Assembly: GCA_009731375.1 (NCBI GenBank)
Contig: BJOX01000101.1
Span: forward strand, 701,201-748,318
DNA: 47,118 nt
DNA from: Paulinella micropora
Lineage: Eukaryota > Cercozoa > Imbricatea > Euglyphida
Reading direction: 5' to 3'
This document shows, piece after piece, positions 20,132 through 30,094 of the stretch; position 1 is the first letter of the stretch; each line of letters begins with the position of its first letter. Under the pieces are notes generated by a model. The model worked only from the letters and a program-made list of their open reading frames with translations. It was not told the origin of the DNA and did no database searches. A program made the translations under genes and the position numbers.

Positions 20132-23100
20132 ATGTCTGGCTGGCCGGCGTGGCAGCTGTGGCCCCGCTACGCCAATGCAACGTTGGCGTTGTGCTCTATC
20201 GCCTGCTTTCAGCGGGCGCCTTCCCCCTGGAGGCGTAATGTGCTGACGATTGCCTTTTGCTGGTGGGCCTTCCAGGTTCTATCTTTGCTTTGCACACAAT
20301 ACGCGCTGCTTCGTGGTTGGTGGGACGGCGGCGGCGGAAACGGGGGCGGGGTTGCTGTCGCTTCAAAGGACGAGTGGGGGCTGGGAGCAGTGTGGGTGTT
20401 TGCTGCTTGGCTGTACTGCCACTTGTACGCCAGTGTATGGCAGCTCCGCCTGTCCAAGCTGGAGTGCTCGCAGTCCAACGCTCCGGTAGCCTGGGCGTGG
20501 CTGTTCGACGGGGGTTTTGCGTTGCTGCTAACCGCGCTGGGGGGGGCTTGCCTGTCCTACTGGGACACGCCGCAGGCGCGTTTCCTGCTGGTGTACCTAG
20601 GCGACGCGAGCCTCTGCGGTTGGTGCCTGCTACAGCAGTGCCTAGGCAAGTTCGTACCCCCTCGCCGAACCCTAGTACTGTGGGTGTGGAACATAGGCGA
20701 GGCAGCCGCGGGGTGCTGGGCGCTTTTGGGCCAGCCGAGCGCGCCTGCCGGCGCCTGGCTGTCGCTGGGGCTGCACGTGGGTAGCGACTTCCTGACGGGC
20801 TGGATCGGGGGTTCACTACGGCCGGCAGGCAACGCCTTCATACTGCTGGAATCGGGCCCTGCTGGCGGCGAAGAAGAAGAAGAGGTGGAGGAGGAGGAGG
20901 ATTACCACGCGGGAGAGGAAGAACAAGGCCCCAAAGAGGCGAGCGCGCTGTCTTGTTCGCAGGCCCTGCTTGCCAAGCGAGCGCTGCGCTGGGCGGCGTT
21001 GCTGCAGGACAAGCTAGAAGAGCTTGTGCAGGGATCGGCGCTGGGGCGGCTGGGGGCGCTGAACCCCCTCTCGTTGGTCGGCGTCGTCGAGCTGGCCAAC
21101 GGCGAGGAGGCGGTGGCGGAGGCTCAGCTTCATCACGCGCTCAGCTTGCTTCCCTACCTCCGCGGCCCCCGCGCGGCGGGCGACAGGTTGCCCCCGGGCT
21201 TAATTCGCTCGAGCGGCACCACTGCGCAGGACCGTGATCTGGCGTTGCTCCTGTGCCGGGACTTCAAGAGCCTGTCGGGGGGCGTTTCGTGGCTGCGGCA
21301 GGAGCTGAGCGCGCGCTGGTGCAAGCTCCAGGTGGCCTGGGACGAGGACACCCTAGCGACGCCTCTCAACATCCTCTGCCCCCCCTCCACGTCGAGGCTG
21401 TGCATGCTCGAGGTCTGGCTGGCCATGCTGCTGGACGAGCTCCTGGGCGACCCCCGACGGGAGAACACGCTACAGCGCCAGCGCCTGCTGGCAGAGCTGA
21501 CGCCCGTGCTGACCAGGCCCCTAGACCAGGGTGGCAGAGAGGAGGCCGCCGAGTGGCTCTGCCCCCCCTGGCAGACCCCGCCCAGCTTGTACCTGCAGCG
21601 GCTGGAGCACTCGGCGCACAGGCTTTTGCTAGGCGCACTTTTTGCCCTGCACCGCGAGGCGCAACAGCAGGCCGCTCTGGTAGGCAGCCAGGCCGGCCAT
21701 GGCGGCTGGTGGAGCCACACCACCCTGCAGATCCTCGCCTGTCAGCTCCGCCTCGACCGCTGGGCCAGCCCCAGGCTGCGCGAGCCCAAGCCCTACGCCC
21801 GTGCGCTCCTCTGGCTGCTGCTCCCAGGCGTCGACTCCATCCCCTATTCAGTCAGCCGCTCCGAGGAGCTGGAGGCTACGCGCCTGCTGCACGCGCAGCA
21901 CCAGCTGGAGCAATGCCTCCAGGCGGCCTCCTGTCTCCACACTTTTGTCCTGCTGTCCCCCCGCGACCTGGCTAGGCCCCCGCACCTTAGCTGCGCCGCC
22001 GCCTGGGCCTGGCTCGACAACGCTCAGGTCCTGCAGCAGGTGCTGACCAAAAACCTCAAGAGCGCCAACGGCGAGCCCCGCCAGCTCCTGGAACTCTTAG
22101 CGCACTACTGCCAGACCGAACACCAAGCCCCCGGCGCTCTGGCCCTGCCCAACCTCTGCAGGCTCCTCCGCGGCCACTCCCAGACCACCTCCTGCCTGGT
22201 GCTGCTGGCCCTTCTTGGGGGGCTGCCCACTCACAGCCCAGAACTCGCGCGCCGCCTGGCCGGGACAAGGGTCGTTGTCGCCGCGGTCGCGGGCGCTCAC
22301 CCCCAAGGGCCCGCCGCCACCACCAAACAAGTACGGCTCTCGGTCCTCCTGGCCCTGCTGCTGCGCATGCTGCTACGGGGCCGAGCCGTTAGCGACGCCC
22401 TGCCCGCCAGCGAAAGACAGCGCGCTAACGAGGCGCACACAGCCCCTCCTGACCCCACCACCACCACCACCGCCCGCCGCCGGCGCCCCCACCCCGCCGC
22501 GCCCTCCGACGGCGGCGGCGCCCTCTGGGTGAGTGAGAACGATCCCTTGCTGTCCGTCCTGCTGACACTCTTGGTCGCCACCGCCTTGGTCCTGTTGTCC
22601 CCCAGCCTGCGCGGGAGAGACCACGGGGGGCAGCGCCGCTTTGAGGGTGCACTCGGCGCCTTGCTCGGCAACCTCCACGCACCCGCCTGGCTAGGCGCTT
22701 GGCTGCGCGCTGTTTACGACAGCGGAAACGACCAGCAGGCCACCTACGAAGCCTGGCACGACGACGTCAAGTGCCCCCTCCACTCCTACGCCGAGACACT
22801 CATGATTCGTCGCCGGGACAGCGGCGCCGCAGCCAAGGACGCAAGTTCCGGCGCTCACCTCCAACAGGAACTCAAACTCCTGTCCAGCCTCCACGGCAAT
22901 CTCTCCTTGCAACGCCTCCTCCCTAGCCTCTGCGAGGGTAGCGCAGGAGTACAGCTGGGCGGCCGCCAGACCAGCACCGTCGGTGTGCTGCTGCCCTACC
23001 TGCTCAACTCCATGGGGGCCGACGCCTTCGGCTCCTTTGTACAAAGCCTGCATCTCATCATGGAGCGGGCCCACGACGAATTCGACGACTGGGTTACTAT

Positions 23101-23269
23101 CGTGATCGAAAACGCCGCGTTTCCCCAATGGAAGATACACATTGAACTTGCCATTGCAGAGATCACGGATCTGCCCTTTGAAATAGACGACCTAGGCGGC
23201 TTGGCGGCCATGACGACGACGACGCAGCTCCTGCACAGTGCTAGGCCTGCGCGCTCTGCACTTTATTAA
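20132..23269 (+). CDS. 1045-residue multi-pass membrane protein
   Basis: ATG 20132 is six bases after a pyrimidine-CAG that looks like a splice acceptor. Residues 30-225 hold six hydrophobic segments (about 32-56, 82-103, 117-143, 149-170, 178-197, 205-224). An acidic Glu run (about 247-262) and a large Leu-rich helical region to about residue 790 follow. One more hydrophobic segment lies at about 803-825, then a soluble C-terminus. A Pro/Thr/Ala/Arg-rich stretch near 770-795 is probably disordered. The arrangement suggests a membrane-anchored scaffold, receptor or envelope-type protein. No family recognised. Very GC-rich codon use; ATTAAA overlaps the stop. Confidence 0.7.
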   Translation: MSGWPAWQLWPRYANATLALCSIACFQRAPSPWRRNVLTIAFCWWAFQVLSLLCTQYALLRGWWDGGGGNGGGVAVASKDEWGLGAVWVFAAWLYCHLYASVWQLRLSKLECSQSNAPVAWAWLFDGGFALLLTALGGACLSYWDTPQARFLLVYLGDASLCGWCLLQQCLGKFVPPRRTLVLWVWNIGEAAAGCWALLGQPSAPAGAWLSLGLHVGSDFLTGWIGGSLRPAGNAFILLESGPAGGEEEEEVEEEEDYHAGEEEQGPKEASALSCSQALLAKRALRWAALLQDKLEELVQGSALGRLGALNPLSLVGVVELANGEEAVAEAQLHHALSLLPYLRGPRAAGDRLPPGLIRSSGTTAQDRDLALLLCRDFKSLSGGVSWLRQELSARWCKLQVAWDEDTLATPLNILCPPSTSRLCMLEVWLAMLLDELLGDPRRENTLQRQRLLAELTPVLTRPLDQGGREEAAEWLCPPWQTPPSLYLQRLEHSAHRLLLGALFALHREAQQQAALVGSQAGHGGWWSHTTLQILACQLRLDRWASPRLREPKPYARALLWLLLPGVDSIPYSVSRSEELEATRLLHAQHQLEQCLQAASCLHTFVLLSPRDLARPPHLSCAAAWAWLDNAQVLQQVLTKNLKSANGEPRQLLELLAHYCQTEHQAPGALALPNLCRLLRGHSQTTSCLVLLALLGGLPTHSPELARRLAGTRVVVAAVAGAHPQGPAATTKQVRLSVLLALLLRMLLRGRAVSDALPASERQRANEAHTAPPDPTTTTTARRRRPHPAAPSDGGGALWVSENDPLLSVLLTLLVATALVLLSPSLRGRDHGGQRRFEGALGALLGNLHAPAWLGAWLRAVYDSGNDQQATYEAWHDDVKCPLHSYAETLMIRRRDSGAAAKDASSGAHLQQELKLLSSLHGNLSLQRLLPSLCEGSAGVQLGGRQTSTVGVLLPYLLNSMGADAFGSFVQSLHLIMERAHDEFDDWVTIVIENAAFPQWKIHIELAIAEITDLPFEIDDLGGLAAMTTTTQLLHSARPARSALY

Positions 23270-23335
23270 AAAGGAAAAAACCATTGTAACTTTTTTTAAA
23301 TTTAAAAAGAAATAAATAAGAATAAAAGAAATAAA
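23264..23335 (+). terminator. ATTAAA and AATAAA cluster after the multi-pass gene
   Basis: ATTAAA overlaps the TAA stop at 23267-23269. Several AATAAA copies follow within about 65 bases in an A-rich spacer between convergent genes. Confidence 0.5.
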
Positions 23336-23366
23336 ATAACAAACTCAATCAAAGAAAAAAAAATAC

Positions 23367-25292
23367 CTAGGGCAAGTCGAACAAACAAGTCAGGTTCTTG
23401 TTGCTCAATAATTTTTTTAACAAACCGGACGAAGTTACTAGCTTGCTGCCTCGCAAATCTAAAAACAGGCTTGGCCCGTGCAGGGGCCGCATAGATACCC
23501 TGCGCTCCAGCCATGAGATCAGCTCCCAGCTCATGCCCTGCGGGCTGTCGCGCACCTCCCATCTGCGCAGGTCCGGGCAGCTCTGCCAGATTAATTCCCA
23601 GCAGCCTGGTGGCGCCCGCAGCACCGTAACTTGCAAGGACCTTAACTCTCCAAGTACGGGCAGCAGCCGCGCCAGCGCCGACGCGTCGCACGGCGTTTCG
23701 ACGCACAGCTCCTGCAATTTCGCATACTTGCTCTCCTCTGACAACACGCTCAGGCTAGGCACTCGCAACCGCCTCAGTGCTGGGAAGTCCTGCGCCCGCA
23801 GCAGCGGGCGCGGGGGCAGGCGCGTGCCTCGCAAATCCAGGTTCGCCAGACACCCGGCGTGCGCAGCTTCGCTCCCACCCTTGCCATTCGCAGCAAACAG
23901 GACCGCGGCCAGCTCCTCGGGAGAAAACCCCGACAAACCCTGCAACGACAGGGTCTCCAGAAAAGGCAGCAGACCCCGCAGTGCCTCGCCGCCGCCACCA
24001 CCGCGCAGCTCGCAGCTTACCAGCTCCAATGCACGCGGACCGCGCCCCGACCTCGGCCCCTCGCTCGCCTGCGCCGCCCACAACAACCCCAGCAGGCCTA
24101 ACAAGTCGGCCTCCACCCCAAACCGCGCCAGCGCTACCGAAGACAGCACGCTGCTTTCTTGCAAATTGGCGCCTAGCAGCCCATGCAACGACTCGGCGCT
24201 GAGAACGCGCGTTTGTGTGGGGGGCCGCGCGTAGCTCAGAATCAGCTCCAGCACCTCCCCCGCCTGCCCCTTGAGTAGTGCCTCGCAGCTCTCCAGTTCC
24301 GCGCGCAGCCCTTGCTCGGCGCGCCGGCTTTCCTCCGGCGCTAGCCAGCGCAATGACAGCTTTTCCAAGAAGGGTAAAGGCCATAGGCTTTCGAACTTTA
24401 TCGTCCTGGTCTCTTCTTCCTCTTGGTCAGCGTCGGCTTCCGCCCCCCACATGCGCCAATCTTTACACTTCAAGCTCAGGCTTTTCAACCAGTGGGTGCG
24501 GCTGCGCTGCAGGCCCGGGAAGGTCTGCTCCAGGAAAGCAGGTATGTTTCCGTCTCTCAGCGCCAGCGTCAACGTCAGCTCTACTAGAAAGCTACCTGGC
24601 GGCAGCAACAGCGTGCAGTGCATCGTGTCCAGCAAATGAATCTTCCAAAACAAGACCGGGGCGCACGACAAGTCCAGCACGCACTCCCTGCCCTTGAAGC
24701 ACCGCACTAGCTTCAGCTCCTGCAATTCGGGGCCCGCCGCCAGCGGAGCAGTCCGCATCACCAAGCTCCCGAGCTGCCCCACAAGGGAGACAGAGAAGCC
24801 GCACCCGTCGTCAGAGTACGAGGGGCTGCCTACACACGAAGGGAGCTCCTCCAAATTGTGCACTTCTAGCGACATTGCGCAGCGCAGACCCACCAAAAAC
24901 AGGCGGGCCGCTCCAGACGACGACTGCGCACCCGAACTAGAACCTTCTGTAATGCCGTTTGCCCGGAGCTTGAGCCTCAGACGAACAGGCCTTTCCGACG
25001 GGGAAGGGGGGGCGCCAAACAAACTTTCCAACCAAGCCGCCAGCGCCCCGTTCGCTTCAGGCCGCGGCGTCAGCTTGACCTCTCCGCGCAGTCTCGACGT
25101 ACATTTACTCAACGCTTGCAAGTGCTCCTGTCCTACTATTAACTCTTGGTTGTGCTTTTGGTATTCCAGCAAACTAGCGAGCCATTGCACGTCGTCTCTG
25201 TCACGAGCAGCCAAGGGCCCTTTTTCCTGCCCCCCCTCGCTAACCCGAGCTACCAACAAGCTACTATTTCCAAACCGCTGCTCCCTTGCCAT
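23367..25292 (-). CDS. Leucine-rich-repeat protein, 641 residues
   Basis: ATG at 25292. Leu recurs at 2-3 residue spacing in blocks such as LEKLSLRWL, LETLSLQGL, LANLDLRGT, LRRLRVPSL and LRSLQVTVL, separated by 25-40 residues. This fits irregular leucine-rich repeats of the ribonuclease-inhibitor/F-box-LRR type through about residues 180-640. The N-terminal 100 residues are helical and could be an adaptor domain, but I do not see a clear F-box. No signal peptide or membrane segment. LRR solenoids bind proteins, so a substrate adaptor or host-interaction role is plausible. A GATAAAAAAG element about 30 bases before the ATG may be a TATA box. Convergent with the multi-pass gene. Confidence 0.7.
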   Translation of the reverse strand: MAREQRFGNSSLLVARVSEGGQEKGPLAARDRDDVQWLASLLEYQKHNQELIVGQEHLQALSKCTSRLRGEVKLTPRPEANGALAAWLESLFGAPPSPSERPVRLRLKLRANGITEGSSSGAQSSSGAARLFLVGLRCAMSLEVHNLEELPSCVGSPSYSDDGCGFSVSLVGQLGSLVMRTAPLAAGPELQELKLVRCFKGRECVLDLSCAPVLFWKIHLLDTMHCTLLLPPGSFLVELTLTLALRDGNIPAFLEQTFPGLQRSRTHWLKSLSLKCKDWRMWGAEADADQEEEETRTIKFESLWPLPFLEKLSLRWLAPEESRRAEQGLRAELESCEALLKGQAGEVLELILSYARPPTQTRVLSAESLHGLLGANLQESSVLSSVALARFGVEADLLGLLGLLWAAQASEGPRSGRGPRALELVSCELRGGGGGEALRGLLPFLETLSLQGLSGFSPEELAAVLFAANGKGGSEAAHAGCLANLDLRGTRLPPRPLLRAQDFPALRRLRVPSLSVLSEESKYAKLQELCVETPCDASALARLLPVLGELRSLQVTVLRAPPGCWELIWQSCPDLRRWEVRDSPQGMSWELISWLERRVSMRPLHGPSLFLDLRGSKLVTSSGLLKKLLSNKNLTCLFDLP

Positions 25293-25868
25293 CTCTATTT
25301 TTGTTTTTGCTCTTTTTTATCTCTTGATCAACGCCCACCCCTCCCTTTCCCATTGCCCTCCCCCGCCCCCCAGGGAAGGAAGGGGCGGAGGGGGGGGGGG
25401 GGGGGGGGAAATTGGNNNNNNNNNNNNNNNNNNNNNNNNNNNNNNNNNNNNNNNNNNNNNNNNNNNNNNNNNNNNNNNNNNNNNNNNNNNNNNNNNNNNN
25501 NNNNNNNNNNNNNNNNNNNNNNNNNNNNNNNNNNNNNNNNNNNNNNNNNNNNNNNNNNNNNNNNNNNNNNNNNNNNNNNNNNNNNNNNNNNNNNNNNNNN
25601 NNNNNNNNNNNNNNNNNNNNNNNNNNNNNNNNNNNNNNNNNNNNNNNNNNNNNNNNNNNNNNNNNNNNNNNNNNNNNNNNNNNNNNNNNNNNNNNNNNNN
25701 NNNNNNNNNNNNNNNNNNNNNNNNNNNNNNNNNNNNNNNATGGGGATGGGGATGGGGATGGGGAGAGAGAGAAAAGATCCCTCTCTTGTCTTGTTGCTAA
25801 ATAGCACCAAGAAAAGAAAAAGAAAAGTTTGGTCGGAGAAGAATCGCTGCCCTTCCTCTAAACACCCA
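25293..25868. other. Spacer with G-run, 324-N gap and GGGGAT repeats
   Basis: A G-rich stretch (25381-25408) leads into N at 25416-25739, followed by four copies of ATGGGG (25740-25763) and an A/G-rich stretch. No gene seen. It lies between divergent genes and should hold both promoters. Confidence 0.5.
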
Positions 25869-26846
25869 ATGTTGGCAGCGTTCTTGCTAGCTTTTTTTGT
25901 GGTGTTGGTTCAGGGCTGCAATTGCACTGGCTGCGTTCAGGTCATGCTTAATTTGGTTTGGGGCAGAACATATACTCTTCCAATTCCTAGTTCTTGCCCG
26001 GACGCAGAGGAATCGGTCGTGGTGACAAAGATGCGAATTGCCGCTCTGGACCTTTCTTCTTTCCGATTTCAGTCTTGTTACGATTCATCATGCCTGGCCA
26101 ACTACACCAATCTAAGTACACCGGAGCAGTGGCTTATGAATTGTTGGGAAAAACCTCAGGGGGACTTTATTGTTACTTCTACGCTGTATCCCAGATTTAC
26201 TTGTTATGGTCGAAACTTTGGTAATTGCAACGTCGCGTTTGAAATTGAGTATGCATGCCGTGCAGTGGAGCGCTGTCTTGGCCAGCAATGCTCCAACAGC
26301 AGTGAGATTGGTTTGTCCACGGGCACCGTCTTGTCCGCAAGCGCAAACTGTACTCATGGTGTAGTAGTGGAGCGGCTCCACGTGCAAACGAGCAGGGTAG
26401 AACAAGGGGGCACCCGCGCCCGCCCGGGGACGGACAGGTTTACCATAGAGCTGCGCTCCAGCCGAGATTCAGCGTTTGTGCAAACGCTGGGGAATCTGTC
26501 CGCCACCCAGGGGCCGACGTCATGCTTCACGTACACGAACCCCGGCGGGGAGTACGTCGACTCAAATGAGCTGGAGATTTGGGTGCAGTGTGTCGAAACA
26601 GCGACGGAAACTCCGTGCGTAGTGGATTACGACGTCGAGGCGCACTGTCGTGTGCTCCCCTCGCCCAGTGACTCGCCCTCTCAGACCCTCCCCTCCACAA
26701 CAGCTGCGCAGCCAACAGACTCTCCTGCCGAGCGGCAAGCGTCGTCTGCCAGGCAGTCTGCACGGCCTGGTAGGGGCCACGGGGGCGCGATGATGATGAT
26801 GATGATGCCTTTGGCACTGATACTATCCGGGCTTTTCTTGATTTAA
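25869..26846 (+). CDS. Secreted, GPI-anchored-type cysteine-rich glycoprotein
   Basis: 325 residues from ATG 25869. Residues 1-16 are a classical signal peptide, cleaved before a GCNCTGC motif. The ectodomain has at least fifteen Cys and six N-glycosylation sequons (Asn 18, 78, 81, 123, 140 and 189). A Ser/Thr/Pro stalk spans about 255-300, followed by GHGGA and a hydrophobic C-terminus (about 309-325, starting with a Met run encoded by ATG repeats). A hydrophobic tail that ends at the stop, preceded by small residues, is typical of a GPI-anchor signal. It would sit on a cell or virion surface; family unknown. A truncated paralogue starts at 28235 with the same signal peptide and first Cys motif. 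Confidence 0.75.
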   Translation: MLAAFLLAFFVVLVQGCNCTGCVQVMLNLVWGRTYTLPIPSSCPDAEESVVVTKMRIAALDLSSFRFQSCYDSSCLANYTNLSTPEQWLMNCWEKPQGDFIVTSTLYPRFTCYGRNFGNCNVAFEIEYACRAVERCLGQQCSNSSEIGLSTGTVLSASANCTHGVVVERLHVQTSRVEQGGTRARPGTDRFTIELRSSRDSAFVQTLGNLSATQGPTSCFTYTNPGGEYVDSNELEIWVQCVETATETPCVVDYDVEAHCRVLPSPSDSPSQTLPSTTAAQPTDSPAERQASSARQSARPGRGHGGAMMMMMMPLALILSGLFLI

Positions 26847-27213
26847 CAAAAAAAAACTATGGCCGCCCCATGATCTTGCACTCGTGTTCTCTTCGAACTT
26901 ACCTGGAGTGCCCTCAATACATGTTGACGGAGTCCGCAGACCTTTTAGCCTCAGTACTTGATCGTGTTGAACATTCTTGTCGTGTTTCTGGAGCTCTGTC
27001 AAATCAACGTATGAGAATGGGCGGGAGTGCGCCCCCCCCCCCCCCTCCTTCCCCATTCTTTGCCCGCGCGGAAAAGACGAAGGAAAAGGAGAAAGGGAAA
27101 GGGGGGAGGGGGGGGGGGGGGTTTTCTCTGCTCCTGTTCTCACCCGTTTTGGAGCCTTTGGCGTCATTCATTTGTCATTCATTCATTTTAAAAAGACCTA
27201 GAACTTTGCGCGC
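26847..27213. other. Intergenic, no supported gene
   Basis: A short minus-strand frame at about 26,850-27,020 looks protein-like (Leu/Lys/Asp content) but lacks a clear start. The rest is C- and G-runs (27038-27050 and 27100-27120). A TTTTAAAAAG stretch 25 bases before the next ATG is promoter-like. Confidence 0.4.
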
Positions 27214-27867
27214 ATGATTTCGCGAGAGAGAAAGCAACACTTACCTACTTGCCCCAAACAAACGCAAGAATTCGAGGAAAAGCTTCGAAAAATGCACGCG
27301 GCACAGGTTGAGCAATACAATCGAGATCCACGCACTATTCCCCAGAGCAAATCCGGTTCAACCAAAAAATATGCCTTCGAAGCTTGCGTGTATGACATTC
27401 ACAACCAAACCACCCCTTTGCCAATCAAGCAGCAAAGATTAGCTGCACTCGAAGTGATGCAAGTACACCATTCGGAACTCGAGATTGCCGTACGTCAAGG
27501 ACTCGGAATCTGCGTCTATAACGCAACAATCAGCTGTGGCCCCTTGGGATCGGTCACGACTGCTATTGCAGAATATGAAGCAGAAGAGCTAGAATCCTCG
27601 AGATCCAAGCTGGAGGCGCAGTGTCGCGCTTTGGAACAACTTCAGTCCTCTGCGCTGAAACTACACAAGAGTATGATTGAAGATTTCAAAGGACTAGTTG
27701 AAGCTACCAAGACGACTCAGTTCCATAAAGGCTTGCCGGCTGAGGTACAAGACGCGGCAAACAAAATGGCGCTAGAAACTGAGACACGAATGAAGAATTA
27801 CACTACATTTCCAACCAACGCCCGAGACAGCTTGCTGCAGGCACAAACCCTTCTCGGACAGATCTAA
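27214..27867 (+). CDS. Helical coiled-coil protein, unknown
   Basis: 217 residues from ATG 27214. Residues 10-35 and about 115-165 are charged helices with heptad spacing (EYEAEELESSRSKLEAQ and following), so it probably forms a coiled coil. The middle part holds a mixed domain with three Cys. No signal peptide or membrane segment. GC is lower than in neighbouring block genes, so it may be a later acquisition or a host gene. No known family. Confidence 0.55.
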   Translation: MISRERKQHLPTCPKQTQEFEEKLRKMHAAQVEQYNRDPRTIPQSKSGSTKKYAFEACVYDIHNQTTPLPIKQQRLAALEVMQVHHSELEIAVRQGLGICVYNATISCGPLGSVTTAIAEYEAEELESSRSKLEAQCRALEQLQSSALKLHKSMIEDFKGLVEATKTTQFHKGLPAEVQDAANKMALETETRMKNYTTFPTNARDSLLQAQTLLGQI

Positions 27868-28234
27868 TAAGCACATAGGTGTGGATTAGGTGTTCATTAA
27901 AAAAGAAGTTTTTACTTTTAGCATATCCCAACCACGCTGCCGCCTTGTGTATCTTGAGGATCCCATTTGTATGGATCCATCGAAAGGTCCAAATAGTATT
28001 ACCAAACTTGTCTGTGCCCGTACGTCTCGTAAGGCCATCATTCCAAGCGCTAGGAATCCTGGAATTTTCAGTGCAGTTGGTGCAATTGCAGCGTGGCACC
28101 GTGCCGCAGGGGAAGGGAAAGAGCTTTTCAGGAGGAGGGGAGGGGGGGGTGGGCCCTCCTCCCTTCCCCCCTTCCCTCTCCCCCCGTCTTGTTAATAAGT
28201 AACACTACCCCCTCCCCACCCCTCTACACACCAA
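27868..28234. other. Intergenic, no supported gene
   Basis: Both strands have short open frames in 27,880-28,100 with no start or domain I can defend. 28,100-28,195 is G- then C-rich low complexity like other spacers of this block. Confidence 0.4.
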
Positions 28235-28456
28235 ATGTTGGCAGCGTTCTGGCTAGCTTTTTCCCTCGAGCTGGGGCAGGGCTGCAATTGCACGGGCTGT
28301 GTCAATGTCTTGATCGGTATGGTCTGGAATGCTGCGTATACTTTGCCCGTGCCTAGCTCTTGCCCGGACGCACAGGATTCGGTAGTGGTGACAAGGATGC
28401 GAATGGCCGCTACGGACACGTCTCTCTCTCTCTCTATCTCTCTCTCTACAAAATGA
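28235..28456 (+). pseudogene. Truncated second copy of the surface glycoprotein gene
   Basis: From the ATG, about 63 codons closely match the start of the 25869 gene: the signal peptide, GCNCTGC, the VW..YTLP segment, SSCPDA and VVVT.MR.AA. The match ends near 28,420 in a (TC)n run and the frame then runs into a stop. The break coincides with the end of the GC-rich block and the start of AT-rich DNA, so the gene was cut by a rearrangement or integration boundary. Confidence 0.75.
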
Positions 28457-28684
28457 AAGAAGTATAATAATCACAAAGTTAAGAGAAATTTGGAATAATC
28501 AGAATCAATAAAAAATTATCCAGTTTACATTTTTTGCATTATTAATACGGACGGCTGATTCAAACTAATATAAACAGTTAATTTTTTTCTAGTACTGTAT
28601 TGAATTAATATAATTTAACTTTTGGTATTTTGTGTTCAACCACAACGGCCCGTCACTGCCTTGCTAAATTAGCTTCAGACTGGT
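28457..28684. other. AT-rich boundary DNA
   Basis: AT-rich, no gene seen. It marks an abrupt change of composition from block 1. Confidence 0.6.
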
Positions 28685-29456
28685 TAACACTAACCCTAAC
28701 CCTAACCCTCAGAACCCTAACCCTCACCAAGGCCCGGCGGCCTAACCCTAACCCCTGCTAACCCTAACCCTAACCCTAACCCTTGAACACTAACCCGGCT
28801 ACCCTAACCCTAACCCTAACTAGTACGGGCCCTAACCGGGCCTAGCCCTAACCCTAACTTGAACCCTAACCCTAACCCTGATCCTAACCTTAATCGTGAC
28901 CCTACTATCATAAACCTAGCCCGGGGGCCTAAGCCTCAGAACCTAACCGGGGGTCTAACCCTAACCCTAACCGCGGCCCTAACTAGTAACTTGAACCCGA
29001 ACCCTAACTTCCGGTGACACTACCGCAGTGACCCTAACCCTAACCCTAACCCTAACACTCAATAACCTTAACCCTGCTAACCCTTAAACCCTAACACTAA
29101 CCCTAGCACTCAGCTGTGGCTCGGACTAAACCGTCAGGCTAACACTAACCGACTAACCCTAACCCTAACCGTGCCCTAGTTCAACTGAACCCTAACCCTA
29201 CGTGACCCTAACCCTAACACTACGTGACCCTAACCCTAACCCTAACCCTAACTCTAGTGCCACGGACCCTAACCCTAACCCTAACCATCATCAGTAACAC
29301 TAACCCGCAGTAGTAATCCTAACCCTAACCCTAACCCTAACCCTAACACTGCCTCAGGCTAACCCTAACCGGGCCTAACTCTAACACTCAGAACCCTAAC
29401 CCAAACTAGTAACTGTGCCCTAACCCTAACCCCGGCCTAACTCTAACCCTAACCCT
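28685..29456. repeat. Degenerate telomere-like CCCTAA tract
   Basis: About 770 bases of CCCTAA units in short perfect runs (up to five), broken by variants such as CACTAA and short insertions containing ACTAGT, CCGGGG or CTCAGAAC. The plus strand carries the C-rich strand, so in a real telomere the chromosome interior would lie to the right and the end to the left. It is an internal, mutated telomeric tract, or a chimeric assembly of telomeric reads. Confidence 0.9.
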
Positions 29457-30010
29457 ATGTAATGCCCCCAACGATAGCTCGTAAAAAGTCGGTAATACAA
29501 CCAAACACAGTCCTCAAAGGATGAGAATGATGTCTCGTTATATTAGCTCAGTGAAGCCAAAAAGGAAAACGGCAACAGACCAGGAATAAAATGGCATCAG
29601 GTCCAATTCGGACAAATAATACTGAAAAACAAGCTGGTGCACCTGTCACCAGGAAAAGTTACTTCTTTCCGGCTATCCGGGGGGTGATGCCTACAGTACC
29701 CCCTCCCGATTTTATGACGGAAATAGTATTTTCGTCATACACCTTCTGATTTCTTTCTGCAAATAGTATGCGCTATGGAGTCATGCCACACAGCGCATCG
29801 ACCCACGGATAGACGCTAAAAGACGATAAATATATCCTCATACGGCACGTCAAAGCGGATTCTCTAGCCTTTCTTGTAAATTTTGAACTCCTTCCCCTCA
29901 ATTTTTTTTTTTTTTTTCGGCAGTATGTCAAGAACAAACGTACAATTAATAAAAAAATACAAGCAACGTGGTGCTGTAGTACGATTCCCCCTTTGATCTC
30001 CTTCTTCTTC

Positions 30011-30014
<4 letters not shown>
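29457..30014. other. No gene seen
   Basis: Moderate to AT-rich sequence with many stops in all frames. I see no RNA gene. The CCGGGGGGTGATGCC stretch near 29,678 is unexplained. Confidence 0.4.

Positions 30015-30094
<80 letters not shown>

Noticed and set aside
26850-28200. tRNA or other RNA gene in the AT-richer spacers
   Set aside because: I looked for cloverleaf-like arms and A/B boxes by eye and found none I could support.
28685-29456. CRISPR array or satellite
   Set aside because: Repeat unit is the 6-base telomere motif with no spacers of constant length.
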